Counted from the stretch's first letter, positions 38,201-45,728 are shown. The stretch is DNA of 60,271 bases from Bacteroidales bacterium (GCA_017417385.1 JAFPZF010000049.1:1-60271), one strand, 5' to 3'. The notes: generated by a model not told the origin, from the sequence alone. A program made the numbers and translations.

Positions 38201-40033
38201 AAGAATTTGAATTACAGTTTCGTAGGTAAGGACAATCAGATCTATGTGGGTATCGATGAATTGGCGTCACGCATCAACCATCGCAACATCTACATCACCT
38301 TGCGTGATATTGAGGACAAGAACGGCAACGCTATGGCTTCGCCTGCAACGGCTAGCTACTATGTGACAAACAGCAGCTTGCAGTGGGTGATCAACTGTAG
38401 CTCGGAGACGACCACGTATGGAAGGGAGGAGAGTCTGTACATGACGATCTACAACAGCAGCGCATTGAGTCATACGTACAGCATTGAGAACTGTCCGAAG
38501 TGGCTCACGCTCGACAACTACAGCGATGTCATCGGTCCGCAGACAATAACGTCGGTCATGGCGAAGGTGAACAAGAATCTGAACGTCGGCAAGTATGACG
38601 AGATCATCTACTTAGTCGACGAGGAGGGTAACGCCGAGCCTTACTACCTCAACTTGACTGTGGAAGGCGAGCAGCCTGATTGGGCTTGGAACGTTGATAG
38701 CGACTTGCTCGAGTACTCTATGAACATTGCTGGTCGTGTATATCTCAACGGCGAGATTGACATCGATTCGCGCGACATCGTAGGAGTGTTTGACAAAGAG
38801 AACAGGTGTCACGGCTTTGCTAATGTCGACTACTCGGCGCAGACGGGAGAGACGGGCGTCTATCTGACAGTCTACGACAATCAGGCCAGTGGTCGCGACC
38901 TGTACTTCAAGTTGTGGCAGTACTCCACAGGTTTGGAGATCTTGCTTGCGGTGAATGGCGAGAGGACGATGACGTTTGAGAAGTCGGCAGTGCATGGAGT
39001 AGACACGCCGGTACGCTTTGATGGAGGTGACATGTATATTCAGGTGTTCGACTTGAAGGCGGGCTGGAACTGGATCTCGTTCAACGTTGCCAACGAAGCG
39101 CTTGCTGATGTGAACAACTTGCTCAGCGGCCTGCCGTGGAAAGACGGAGACGTCTTGACGGACATGAACAGTGACCTCACGCTCGTCTATCGTGGCGGAC
39201 GTTGGCTCTCGACGGACAATGTGAGCGACATCCGCTTGTCGCCGCAGAAGTCGTATGCCATCAAGGTGAAGGAGGACATCTCGTTCCCGATAGGCGGCAG
39301 CATCATCAGGGCAGTCGATCAGCGCACCGTCAGCATGAAGCAGGGCTGGAACGGCATAGGCTACACGCCGATGATGAATCTCAGCATCGAGACCGCGTTG
39401 AGCGACTACTACGACAAGGCGGAGCCGGGCGACGTCATCAAGAGTCATGACGAGTTTGCGTACTTCACAGTTTCGGGTGGCGTCGGACGTTGGAGAGGCA
39501 GCTTGCAGTATATGAAGCCGGGCATCGGCTACATGATGCTGCGCCACAGCAGCAAGGAGGCGTCGTTCACGTATCCGTTCTATGAGCCGGGCAGCACCTT
39601 CATCGACGAGTGGGCATACACGTCGGCAATCAACAAGAGTGCGATGAACCTGCGCTCGACGATGTCGCTGTCGGCAGTCGTGGAAGGCTTTGAACTTGCT
39701 GCTGGTGACCGTATAGTGGCATACGCTGGCGAGCAGCAGTGTGGCATAGCCGAAACCAGCGACGAGGTCATATACATGAGTATTGAAGGCGAGGGCAACA
39801 AGACGCTCTGGTTTGCGATAGAGCGCGACGGCTGTATTGTCGCCAAGACAGACGAGCAGATGTCGTTCAGGGCGAATGGGGTCCTCGGGAGTCCGGATGA
39901 GCCAGTCGTTATACGCTTCGAGAGCGAAATGGAAGACGGTCCGTGGTACTCGATAATTGGTGTCAAGTGGTTTGCGAAACCAGCTGCGCCAGGGCTGTAT
40001 ATACACAATGGAAAGAAAGTATTGATTAAATGA
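29300..40033 (+). CDS. Giant secreted multidomain protein (3577 aa) with GLUG, Fn3-like and LamG-like domains
   Basis: Signal peptide at residues 1-27 (LLLVTVLLPERAAA). Approximate domains: Fn3-like 293-415; two tandem GLUG-type beta-helix modules 526-740 and 753-988 (both start N-A-x-DWNTF and contain FDGNGHT and KGGIHSAGL); Fn3-like 1066-1155; two CarboxypepD-like folds 1156-1245 and 1251-1335; a large unassigned region 1500-2500; two LamG/ConA-like domains 2517-2700 and 2722-2880; a BACON-like strand region 3024-3125; two GWNW/GWNG modules 3255-3430. C-terminal PGLYIHNGKKVLIK resembles sorting tails of secreted Bacteroidota proteins. Probably exported and surface-bound. The stop overlaps the next gene (atga). 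Confidence 0.85.
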   Translation: MNTIKNKLAVLLTLLLVTVLLPERAAAENVEDTWRYSVMLSGANTITIKMPVYDEEGADDWVDNGYLKASWTDANGTHTNETVIWWSKDEDSHDNDDSDLWCKFYTNVGGSFDVTQGNSSSHFTLTKGDGTLRRKIYENNDGNTYDITIVWRVPYDMLGCKVKFSWDVKCDYTNGLAWDTHYSVSPSGADFTLPKAQSVVSPQITLATISYSEVGKLELPWFMGSTELTSIYYKYTDANGNTVKQTLPSNENSGTIYLDATEPHNNFGLVVSYKDNNNYLIENISSETQDLTMVHAPVGFTATPVGNSKAAVRLNWYVEHTGTNDITSSDFFEVQRSLTGEEADFVTIGSVPYAMNSDTHDYEYVDSTLINAITAEQLVKGGTLDKLTYRVRRMLTQSWGWDGNPCAATASCVVDDLHLRRISTYSAKWQDERAYTVRVAWDYANEYGAVWDSRAKVLMRVTSTDRSGAVVENTIYELSEDEIDQRYKVVTLARPCVKYDIEVYVDRATSPINLLENVKEFFFPIRNADDWNTFRIMVSNAKGQSDVNARLYADISTSASCGDSDSPFRGRFDGNGHTLNINIDYSSGANEAPFKVGKDYTIENLRVTGTIKGGIHSAGLVGSSSASDGKRNTIRNVRVSATVECSNSYVGGIVGHGGRSSHYINNCLFDGKLICKGSNAYGGAIIGWCDDNSGNWITNCLENGTYEGLTHPYMNYQYKSGGNIAYSNGAQGSNNWSVHSWGHEKYADAFIINNAEDWNTFCSMVKAAAGNYDVNAVLNADISISSSTTSGYYAGMDTYPYRGTFDGNGHTMRVDIDWGTNYYAAPFPTVNKATIKNLYVRGYVKGGIHSAGLIGHTYGSSPSIIIENVYVGTDVTTTASHAGGIIGHAHSATVKIEDCKSWGDITAKGSNAYCGSIIGWADNANNWEMHRVAEYVSFTDVAHAGFSYYNPGTPWGYNSKSTTCVSAHSWGEVKAEYRNKYSSDAAVIFNQEQPGSWVLDAYSIWMPAMETDAFPSVDDLLASLGHAWVKDGSNAVLLMTSVDRDVLPTYTKPTLPDFYHESFGKVDKTLMTQTRQSSVLLAWETDGNPVDYFEVLRRAVGTTAWDTIATDLDNMSYEDIDVSPLVDYEYKVRGANDCEGMSYSETAIAKGACKHSGKVEGYIRFLDGTGAPGITVEIVSGSTKVTAVTDETGYYMADDLSYLGQQSVTYDVTPVSTSGIKLEVESYAATFNDKSNHEMVHEFTITNSHLFTGFVMYEGTSIPVKGVRFRVNGSLLHNAKDGYVESDFEGKFSFNVLDGNNIIQAEMDGHKFVDDGYFKSKDGFVFNDNVSQIYFYDATKVKLTGRVVGGNDQGKLPLDNNLSRNNLGDDLTMVLTLEGDNTSWLVYDNQNPTLTKREDSFAHPGGGGHKTTAEVLRKRMVVKPDTVTGEYVLMLPPVRWKVQQIYCEGYPTLFQDGMVSEVIDLTNSLKTDTVTHEGTFVDVDKKNVSQPTETYNAIYNRIYHAPVEITYRQVGYDTFDYFGDKSYTATNVGGDKVVVPLAYLGSDNKADYTFGHPVFSLERRYPIEIAVVERYPWNGVAGSAKEDLVRVGGGRVTIHNGLKDGLNQEFVELDSEGRGLYYLQAGQTTRLLTDKDALRTVTMTLEQDGTTYEAEPLRGYILNMFATGAGKEVLVNGQPLLFDILRDPPGSGSSATLSKGSTLKYTYTLDMKLQAGLHLNIVTGSTMDNFQGTVAAPQGAGGVAGIINSSNSEELIDFTYAFDMEGRRAFAYTMNINQDISTSTDRVMVGADADLYIGTVQNIVVEPVSTIRAIPDAMYQQMLGKLGGGSLTGVNNKYGTLVHIAEGTDADGKKYHLVRDESIGYGPEVTSHFVHSQKHILTELIPAKVKELRALMFTGSKADAQAKANATRKPVYWTDMAVDDDLFGSKYEMVKPEGSSENFTDEALQIYQIIEAWVQMIAQNEREKLQATDRVANYDVDGGSKVQYSEQFKSDYDITNYYHLPGIISATYFDESGTDMGITVASIVGVKIVSAILKAVYDNTINSSTSAVGAGAAQGTQNANGFNTAVNFYGSTFKFSLLPVLDYNVKDVSGESKSYNRKESFNIVMDKRSHLNFDVYRVWTDTTTVGNSGVLDVYTNQNFNKMTNYVAEYLHRDNTMADARYARSFVYRTRGGATVNTWEDERRTLFYNEGTILDERTKKICNPKITLDRQSVSGVAVGDPARFKVYLTNESEQPEAATDNLTLFTFFLDEASNPAGAKFFVDGSPLNGNGIPIVLNPGIVVEKTIEVYAGNGFDYNGLTIGVASSSDFVLTQNKVMLDVHYLRQAGPVNISSPGDKWIMNTDAQWNDKHGWFLPITIDGFNKYQHNFDHIEFQYKESLRGDDYWTNLCSYYADSTLMAKASGVCDMIPENGNIVTQFYGEGTVMEKAYDLRAVLYCRDGNSFLTTSSAIISGVKDTRRPQLFGTPEPTDGILTAGSNIIFNFSEDIEHNYLNAITNFEVKGEVNNDNVSESVSVQFDGTSSVESEAQRNFSGKSVTIDMMVKPDATGRDMPLFSHGTNGKKLQLWLTGDLKLKAVVDEQEFTSNEKIAKGGFTQVAMSINHEDSTLTFYNGGVEIGQFKMKEPYHGTGALIFGRTNETDRTMSQYYKGRMMEARLWYRALTGGQVGTTYGNRRLTGYEMGLVDYYPMNEGSSVYALDHTQGANAQLMGASWAIPRGLSLHIENDGFALKQNAINRTAEQDYTLTFWFKTDDENGTLVCNGNGNNDVAGAENQFWLGFDGGQLHFRSNGQTFDAGSGYNDNQWHHYAMTVNRARGVVNIYVDQTLKATFSPDLIGGISGGTPTIGSDLTGYFDEFCMFQQALPLTLIKTYATKSPQGDEAGLLTYLSFDTQERQKDNDIELVAYPYSKKIYLDEKGNVKYSLDPLTKEATSTPVRDYVFVASQDEIMKHITNETAAPVVPYEELKNLNYSFVGKDNQIYVGIDELASRINHRNIYITLRDIEDKNGNAMASPATASYYVTNSSLQWVINCSSETTTYGREESLYMTIYNSSALSHTYSIENCPKWLTLDNYSDVIGPQTITSVMAKVNKNLNVGKYDEIIYLVDEEGNAEPYYLNLTVEGEQPDWAWNVDSDLLEYSMNIAGRVYLNGEIDIDSRDIVGVFDKENRCHGFANVDYSAQTGETGVYLTVYDNQASGRDLYFKLWQYSTGLEILLAVNGERTMTFEKSAVHGVDTPVRFDGGDMYIQVFDLKAGWNWISFNVANEALADVNNLLSGLPWKDGDVLTDMNSDLTLVYRGGRWLSTDNVSDIRLSPQKSYAIKVKEDISFPIGGSIIRAVDQRTVSMKQGWNGIGYTPMMNLSIETALSDYYDKAEPGDVIKSHDEFAYFTVSGGVGRWRGSLQYMKPGIGYMMLRHSSKEASFTYPFYEPGSTFIDEWAYTSAINKSAMNLRSTMSLSAVVEGFELAAGDRIVAYAGEQQCGIAETSDEVIYMSIEGEGNKTLWFAIERDGCIVAKTDEQMSFRANGVLGSPDEPVVIRFESEMEDGPWYSIIGVKWFAKPAAPGLYIHNGKKVLIK

Positions 40034-40878
40034 TGAAAGCTATGAATCGCATGGTATTCCGTAGTGTCATCCTGCTTGCAAGCCTCACATTATTGTGGGC
40101 TTGCAGCAAAGATGACGATGAGAACAATAGTACGTACAGTGTAGCGAACGTTAGCGAGTCGCCGGCGTGGCAGATAGACTGGAGCAACAACCAGGAGCGT
40201 CCCGACTGGCAGGAGCCCGTCGCCTCCGACTACGAGAATTGGGCGGTGATGCTCTTCAAGATAGAGGATGAGTTGAGTCCATACGTCAGCGACAACGACA
40301 TGATGGCGTTGTTTGTGGACGGCGAGTTGCGTGGGTTGGCGAAGCCTGCCATAAGCTTAGGGGAAGGCTACGAGGATGGTAAGTTCTTCCTTCTGAAGGC
40401 CTACGGCAACGATTCCGGGCAGTCGCTGCTCGACGTGACGCTCCGGTACTACAGCAGCAGCTTGAGTCACATATTCACTCGCTCCGCACAGATCCACTAT
40501 GTGCCGGATGAAGTCTACGGGGTCGATGAAGACTACATGCCGCAGTTCACTCTTGGGGCGGAGAAGTATACGACAACCATGAGTCTTCAGCTATCGACGT
40601 CGCCTATAGCAAAGCTATTCGAGATGCCGGAGGCAAGCTCGGCGAAAGCAAAGGACGAGGCATCGCCAATCGTAGTTCCTGAGGAGGGAGATGTCGTGGC
40701 AGCCTTTGTTGGTGGCGAGTGTCGTGGCGTCTATACTCTTGACGGCCAGTTGGTCGGTCCAGATGTCAGCATGACGATACTGGGCACGTCAGCTGGGGAG
40801 TCGTTCACGCTGAAGTATTTCGATGTTGACGAGATGACCGTGTACACATTTACCGATGCAGTGAAGATGAAGAAATGA
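40030..40878 (+). CDS. Surface lipoprotein sharing a domain with the giant protein
   Basis: A 282-residue lipoprotein; lipobox LLWAC followed by SKDDDENN, a canonical acidic surface-export signal. Two copies of a ~90-residue beta module are visible: NDMMALFVDGELRGLAK (about residues 87-160) and GDVVAAFVGGECRGVYT (220-280). Both resemble modules near the C-terminus of the upstream giant protein (RDIVGVFDKENRCHGFA; GDRIVAYAGEQQCGIAE). The start overlaps that gene's stop by 4 bases, so production is coupled and the two proteins probably work together at the cell surface. Function unknown. Confidence 0.85.
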   Translation: MMKAMNRMVFRSVILLASLTLLWACSKDDDENNSTYSVANVSESPAWQIDWSNNQERPDWQEPVASDYENWAVMLFKIEDELSPYVSDNDMMALFVDGELRGLAKPAISLGEGYEDGKFFLLKAYGNDSGQSLLDVTLRYYSSSLSHIFTRSAQIHYVPDEVYGVDEDYMPQFTLGAEKYTTTMSLQLSTSPIAKLFEMPEASSAKAKDEASPIVVPEEGDVVAAFVGGECRGVYTLDGQLVGPDVSMTILGTSAGESFTLKYFDVDEMTVYTFTDAVKMKK

Positions 40879-40899
40879 AATTGTGATCATAAAGAAGGG

Positions 40900-40938
40900 A
40901 ATCCTCGCGGACTGTCGCAGCTCGCGAGGATTTAATTT
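40900..40938 (+). terminator. Terminator after the giant protein/lipoprotein operon
   Basis: A perfect 10-bp inverted repeat, aatcctcgcg (40900-40909) and cgcgaggatt (40923-40932), followed by ttaattt. Confidence 0.8.
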
Positions 40939-41042
40939 CCCCTCGCCATTCCGAAGAGGTGTCGGGTGTGAGGGTGAGGGTTGGTGAGGAAGGAGGATGA
41001 GAATAAAAATGGGGCGGGAGTGGGAAGTTGGAGAGAAAGTAG

Positions 41043-41050
41043 TAACTTTG
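41043..41050 (+). promoter_or_regulatory. -7 box for the class IV aminotransferase
   Basis: TAACTTTG, 31 bases before the ATG at 41081. No convincing -33 element at the normal distance. Confidence 0.55.
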
Positions 41051-41080
41051 TAGTGTTGAAGGGAAAGGAAGGAACGAAGA

Positions 41081-41887
41081 ATGGAATACACAGGAAAAAG
41101 TATCATAATAGACGGGCGTATAGAGGACGCTAGGAAACAGATGCCGATAGGAGTCGAGGGAGAGGTGTATGAAGTGCTCCGAGTCGAGAGGGGAGTTGCC
41201 CTTTTCGTAGACGAACACATCGAGCGATGGAGGAACAGCCTATCTTGTCGGGGACTTGCACTGCCGGAGTGGGCAGGGAGGCTACAGGAGCTGACTGGAG
41301 AGCTATGCGAGAGGAACGGGATAGAGAACTGCGACATCAGGATAGTGACGAAGGCAGACGGGAGCAGCCAGTTTGGATTTGTAGAGACCGAGTATCCTAC
41401 CGAGGAGATGTATGCCGAGGGAGTCTCGACGGACCTCTTGAAGGCTATGCGCGAGCAGCCTGAGGCGAAGGTGTATCATTCGGACATGCGTAGTCGTGCG
41501 GCGCGCCAGCAGGCGGAGGAGGGACTCTATGAGAGCTTGCTTGTCGATGACGAGGGTCGGATAACAGAGGGGAGTAGGAGCAACGTCTATTTTGAGACAG
41601 AGGGGAAGATCGTGACAGCGCCGGTTGGCACGGTGCTGGGTGGAATAATGCGTCGGCACGTGATGGGATTGTGTAAGAAGCTAGGCATAGAAGTTGTGGA
41701 GAGGAGGATCAGCGTAGGGGAATTGAGCCAGTATGACGGAGCATTTCTCTCGAGCACGCCGATGAGGATATTGCCGATAGCACGAGTCGGAGACGTCAGG
41801 TATGGCAGGCCGACAGCTATGTGCATGAAACTTATCCGAGAAATGAACGTAGAAGTAGAGGACTACATAAGTCAGATAAAAATATGA
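41081..41887 (+). CDS. Class IV PLP aminotransferase (branched-chain / aminodeoxychorismate lyase fold)
   Basis: A 268-residue fold-type IV PLP enzyme. The Schiff-base Lys is in EAKVYHSD; its distance to ESLLVDDEG matches that in PabC and branched-chain aminotransferases. ITEGSRSNVYF and APVGTVLGGIMRR are the usual cofactor phosphate motifs. Which of the family reactions it runs (BCAT, D-amino-acid transaminase, aminodeoxychorismate lyase) cannot be decided; no pabB or ilv genes are adjacent. It shares an ATGA overlap with the next lipoprotein gene. Confidence 0.85.
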   Translation: MEYTGKSIIIDGRIEDARKQMPIGVEGEVYEVLRVERGVALFVDEHIERWRNSLSCRGLALPEWAGRLQELTGELCERNGIENCDIRIVTKADGSSQFGFVETEYPTEEMYAEGVSTDLLKAMREQPEAKVYHSDMRSRAARQQAEEGLYESLLVDDEGRITEGSRSNVYFETEGKIVTAPVGTVLGGIMRRHVMGLCKKLGIEVVERRISVGELSQYDGAFLSSTPMRILPIARVGDVRYGRPTAMCMKLIREMNVEVEDYISQIKI

Positions 41888-42651
41888 CATTTCTGGCAAA
41901 AATGGAACGATCGAGGCGGCTACAGTGGGGTGTGATGATACAGACTCTGCTAGTAGTTGTCGTAATGTTGTTGACATACAGTTGCAGTGGAGACGATGAC
42001 GGGCGGATACCATTGAAGGGTGAGGTCACGTATGAGTTGATGTTGTCTGACGACATCACGAGCAGCACGGAGTTCGGGTCGTTTCTGCCGCACACGGTGA
42101 AGGGGGTGTATGACACGTCTAACGTCAAGTTGATGGTTAGTGCGCCGATGGGTCTAGTGAACGTCAGTTTCGTGCTTGGGGAGAAGGAGGACTTCGTGGC
42201 GGTAGACTTTGACGAGGCTAAGCTACTGCTCACGATGGCGGAGTTCTTCAATCAGGACGAGGCGATGACGATAGCAGAGAACCTGACGGTAACGGAGGAG
42301 CCTGAGCTCGTGAACATATCGGGGTACATGTCGAGGCACGTGTCGGTCACGCCGAGCATAGAGGACCAGTCGAACAGCAGGATAGATGTCTTCTTTGTCC
42401 CGTTCACAGGCAGGGACATCAGCAACTTGTCGGCAGTCGACTTGTTCAAGGAGAAGCTGGCACACAAGAAGTCGTCGCCAGGAGTTGTCACGGCAGTAAA
42501 CATCAGGATGGGTGACAGCAACATCATGATGGTCGCGAAGAAGATAAGGCCACTGGACGGGATAACGAAGAAAGACTTCCAGCGACCGCCGGGCTTCATC
42601 AGGGCGAATCACAAGGATTTGCTGTCGATGATGGATATTGTATTGAACTGA
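41884..42651 (+). CDS. Lipoprotein of unknown function
   Basis: 255 residues from the ATG at 41884, which overlaps the preceding stop (atga). A hydrophobic segment of about 16 residues (VMIQTLLVVVVMLLTY) ends in SC, followed by SGDDDGR, an acidic surface-export-like signal. The rest looks beta-rich with no domain I can name. Translational coupling to an aminotransferase is odd and may be only an operon convenience. An earlier in-frame ATG at 41821 would lie within the aminotransferase and bury the signal peptide. Confidence 0.75.
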   Translation: MTFLAKMERSRRLQWGVMIQTLLVVVVMLLTYSCSGDDDGRIPLKGEVTYELMLSDDITSSTEFGSFLPHTVKGVYDTSNVKLMVSAPMGLVNVSFVLGEKEDFVAVDFDEAKLLLTMAEFFNQDEAMTIAENLTVTEEPELVNISGYMSRHVSVTPSIEDQSNSRIDVFFVPFTGRDISNLSAVDLFKEKLAHKKSSPGVVTAVNIRMGDSNIMMVAKKIRPLDGITKKDFQRPPGFIRANHKDLLSMMDIVLN

Positions 42652-43046
42652 GAGAATCGTTAGAGAGGGAATCTCTATAAATTGCTTTTTCTGCGTTGGA
42701 GTAGCCTTTGAAATCCTCATGTAGCTACGCTGACCTTTCTCACGCTCAGCATAACGAGCAAGCTCGTTCTGCTCTCGCTTAATCGAAAGGTTACCTACAG
42801 TACACTCCGGTATTCAAAAGCAACTCCGCCTAAAAAAATCTAATTTCTAGAACTTCCCTTTAAGTACCCCAGTAGATGTTATTGAATTTGTGAGGTCTTG
42901 GAGGTCGTGAGGACCTGAGGGGACAATTAAGAAAAATGGGATGCGGGTCGCAGTGATTGCGGCGGCGCAGAGAGAAACGAACGAACACACACACAAGGTG
43001 TCGCGTTGCGACAGAGGAGCGATGCGACAAGAAAAGTCAACGAAAT
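42652..43046. repeat. Intergenic region with one hairpin unit of the dispersed family
   Basis: A core palindrome at 42749-42772 (GCATAACGAGC-AA-GCTCGTTCTGC) with outer arms ACCTTTC (42733-42739) and GAAAGGT (42785-42791). It is nested between sequences like the 25555-25594 palindrome (aaatcctcat on the left, actccgg on the right). Downstream, ctaatttctagaa (42839-42852) also follows the 26 kb array (near 26171). No gene is seen here; the frame upstream of the ftsK ATG is not thought to be coding. Confidence 0.8.
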
Positions 43047-45599
43047 ATGGCCAAGAAGACAAATAATAAGCCAACGCGGGAAACGCGCACGGCAGGAGCA
43101 CAGCAGATGTCGGAGTCGTCCGTCAGTGCCTTCAAGTTTGGGATAGGCATAGTTCTGTTAGTTGCGGGTGTGCTATTATTCATAGCAATAGTGTCCTTTC
43201 TGTTCACAGGGGGGGCAGACAGGAGCATATTTGACTTGTCGCTGGGAGAGTTGATCAGCAATACAGACATCGAGGTGCGCAATCCGATAGGGAAGGTTGG
43301 TGCGTGGCTGTCTGACATGCTGGTGACGAACGGGATAGGGTTGATGTCGTTGAGCGTCCCGTATTTCATAGTAGTTTTTGGACTCTGGATGCTTGGGTTG
43401 CGAGCCGTCTCGTTGCTCAGGCAGTTAGGCTGGTGCATAGGAGTGTCGATATGGGGCAGTGTCGCGTTGGGCTTCATCTTTTTCAAACTGTCGAGTAGGT
43501 CATATCTGTTGATGGGAGGCATGCACGGGTTCTATGTGTCGAAGTGGCTTTCGAGTGCGATAGGGCCAGTCGGGGCGTTCTGTCTGATATTCGTCGTCCT
43601 CTTGCTAGTCTTGACGACGAAGGTTGCGAGACTGAGAGAAGGCATAATGAGACTACTGTCGCGGATGCGAGTGCCGGGAATCAAGATGCCGCAGATAGCA
43701 TTTACAGACGGGAGGGAAGTCGAGATAGACGAGCTCCGTCGGAAGTCAGATGAGAGCGTGCGAGAAGTTAGAGGAGGAGATGACGAGGATGACGACGACG
43801 AGGATGACGAGGAGGGGGATGATGACGACGAACAAGGGAATGACGAAGGAGGCGACAAGGGGAGAGATGGCGTAGGCGTCGTCGGGGTGACGATAGACAG
43901 GGAGAGAAGCGAGGAACCCGAAAGGAACGAGAGGAACGAGAGGGAGATCGTCGGAAAGCCGATAGAAGTCACAGTCGGAGGAGACGAAGAGCCCGATGAC
44001 AAGCTGCGGACGATAGATATCACAGTCGGCAAAGATGATGAGATAGATACGACGGCGGTTATGGGCCCGACCGAGAAGTACGACCCGACGTCGGACCTGG
44101 CGCACTATGAGTTCCCGACGCTCGATATGCTTGCAGATCATGGGAGCAACGTGCCTCAGTTCAGCAAGGAGGAGGTGCAGGCCAATAATGACAGGATAGT
44201 ACAGGCCTTTGAGAATTTCGGCATCAAGATAGACCAGATCAAGGCGATAGTAGGGCCGACCGTGACGCTATACGAGGTTGTCCAGGCGCCGGGCGTCAGG
44301 ATCAACAAGATACAGGCGCTACAGGACGACATAGCGCAGAGCCTTGCTGCTCAGGGCATAAGAATCATAGCGCCGATACCGGGGAGGGGCGTGATAGGCA
44401 TAGAGGTGCCCAATGCGGACCCACAGGTCGTCAGCATGAAGTCCGTATTGAGTTCGATGAAGTTCCAGAACAGCACGTATGAGTTGCCGGTTGCGATAGG
44501 GAAGACAATATCAAACGAGACCTTCATCTTTGACTTGGCGAAGACGCCGCACCTACTCGTAGCAGGTGCGACGGGACAGGGCAAGTCGGTCGGCATAAAT
44601 GCCATCATCACGTCGTTGCTGTACAAGAAGCATCCGAGCCAGTTGAAGTTCGTCTTGGTGGACCCGAAGATGGTCGAGTTCAGTCCGTATAAAGTGCTGG
44701 AGAAGTTCTATCTAGCGAAGATGGAGAGCGAGGAGGCCGCAGTCATCACGGACATGAGCAAGGCGCGAGCTACGCTCGAGAGCCTGACAGTCGAGATGGA
44801 CGACAGGTACAAGTTGCTGATGGATGCGAAGGTGAGGGACATCAAGGAGTACAATGCCAAGTTCATCGACAGGAGGCTAAATCCGGAGAAGGGTCATAGG
44901 TACATGCCGTACATCGTCGTCGTCGTGGACGAGTTTGCGGACCTGTTCATGACCGTCGGCAAGGAAGTAGAGAAGCCGATAGCGAGGATAGCGCAGAAGG
45001 CGAGGGCAGTCGGCATCCACATGATACTGGCGACCCAGAGGCCGTCGGCGAACATCATAACGGGCGTGATAAAGGCCAATTTCCCGTCGAGGATAGCGTT
45101 CAAGGTGAGCCAGATGGTCGATTCGAAGACCATACTCGATCAGAGTGGTGCGCAGCACTTGGCGGGCAAGGGTGACATGCTCGTGCAGCTAGCGGGTGAC
45201 ATGGCGATGCAGCGAGTCCAGTGTGCGTATGTCGATACAGACGAGGTCGTCAGCATAACGGAGCACATAGAGCATCAGGTCGGGTATGAGTCGGCGTACA
45301 TGTTGCCGGATTGCGAAGTCGGGGAAGACGGACAAGTGACGGGGCCGGTAGATATGGACCCAGCGAAGTTTGACAGCATAATAAAGGACGTCGCGCGGAT
45401 GGTCGTAAGTTCGGGCAATGGTTCGACGAGCAACATACAGAGGATATTTGAGATAGGGTATAACAGGGCGGGGAAGATAACCGACCAGCTCGAGAGGATG
45501 GGGGTTGTATCGCCTCCGACGGGACCGAGGAAAGACAGGAACGTCTTGGTTCAGACAGAGACGGAGCTGGAGCGGATATTTACAGCCTTCGGGCTGTAG
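43047..45599 (+). CDS. ftsK: DNA translocase FtsK
   Basis: A septum-anchored motor that pumps chromosomal DNA during division and activates XerCD at dif. 850 residues from the ATG at 43047 (MAKKTNNKPTRET); the longer frame from a TTG at 42957 adds only a basic leader. Four or so N-terminal membrane helices lie within residues 25-195, then an acidic linker at about 245-280 (runs of D and E). The motor carries Walker A GATGQGKSVG and the VVVVDEFADL Walker B. The C-terminal gamma winged helix covers residues 775-850 (GYNRAGKITDQLERMGVVS), which reads KOPS. The next gene duplicates this gamma domain. Confidence 0.96.
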   Translation: MAKKTNNKPTRETRTAGAQQMSESSVSAFKFGIGIVLLVAGVLLFIAIVSFLFTGGADRSIFDLSLGELISNTDIEVRNPIGKVGAWLSDMLVTNGIGLMSLSVPYFIVVFGLWMLGLRAVSLLRQLGWCIGVSIWGSVALGFIFFKLSSRSYLLMGGMHGFYVSKWLSSAIGPVGAFCLIFVVLLLVLTTKVARLREGIMRLLSRMRVPGIKMPQIAFTDGREVEIDELRRKSDESVREVRGGDDEDDDDEDDEEGDDDDEQGNDEGGDKGRDGVGVVGVTIDRERSEEPERNERNEREIVGKPIEVTVGGDEEPDDKLRTIDITVGKDDEIDTTAVMGPTEKYDPTSDLAHYEFPTLDMLADHGSNVPQFSKEEVQANNDRIVQAFENFGIKIDQIKAIVGPTVTLYEVVQAPGVRINKIQALQDDIAQSLAAQGIRIIAPIPGRGVIGIEVPNADPQVVSMKSVLSSMKFQNSTYELPVAIGKTISNETFIFDLAKTPHLLVAGATGQGKSVGINAIITSLLYKKHPSQLKFVLVDPKMVEFSPYKVLEKFYLAKMESEEAAVITDMSKARATLESLTVEMDDRYKLLMDAKVRDIKEYNAKFIDRRLNPEKGHRYMPYIVVVVDEFADLFMTVGKEVEKPIARIAQKARAVGIHMILATQRPSANIITGVIKANFPSRIAFKVSQMVDSKTILDQSGAQHLAGKGDMLVQLAGDMAMQRVQCAYVDTDEVVSITEHIEHQVGYESAYMLPDCEVGEDGQVTGPVDMDPAKFDSIIKDVARMVVSSGNGSTSNIQRIFEIGYNRAGKITDQLERMGVVSPPTGPRKDRNVLVQTETELERIFTAFGL

Positions 45600-45728
45600 G
45601 AAGGGGCGAGTCGGAGGTCAGCTAATACAAGCAGTACTCTTCAATCCGCCGTCGTGGAGCGGAGAGAATAAGCGGACATGGCATGATCCTCGGAGAAGAG
45701 CGTCGCTAAAAGATAAAGATAGAAAGAG

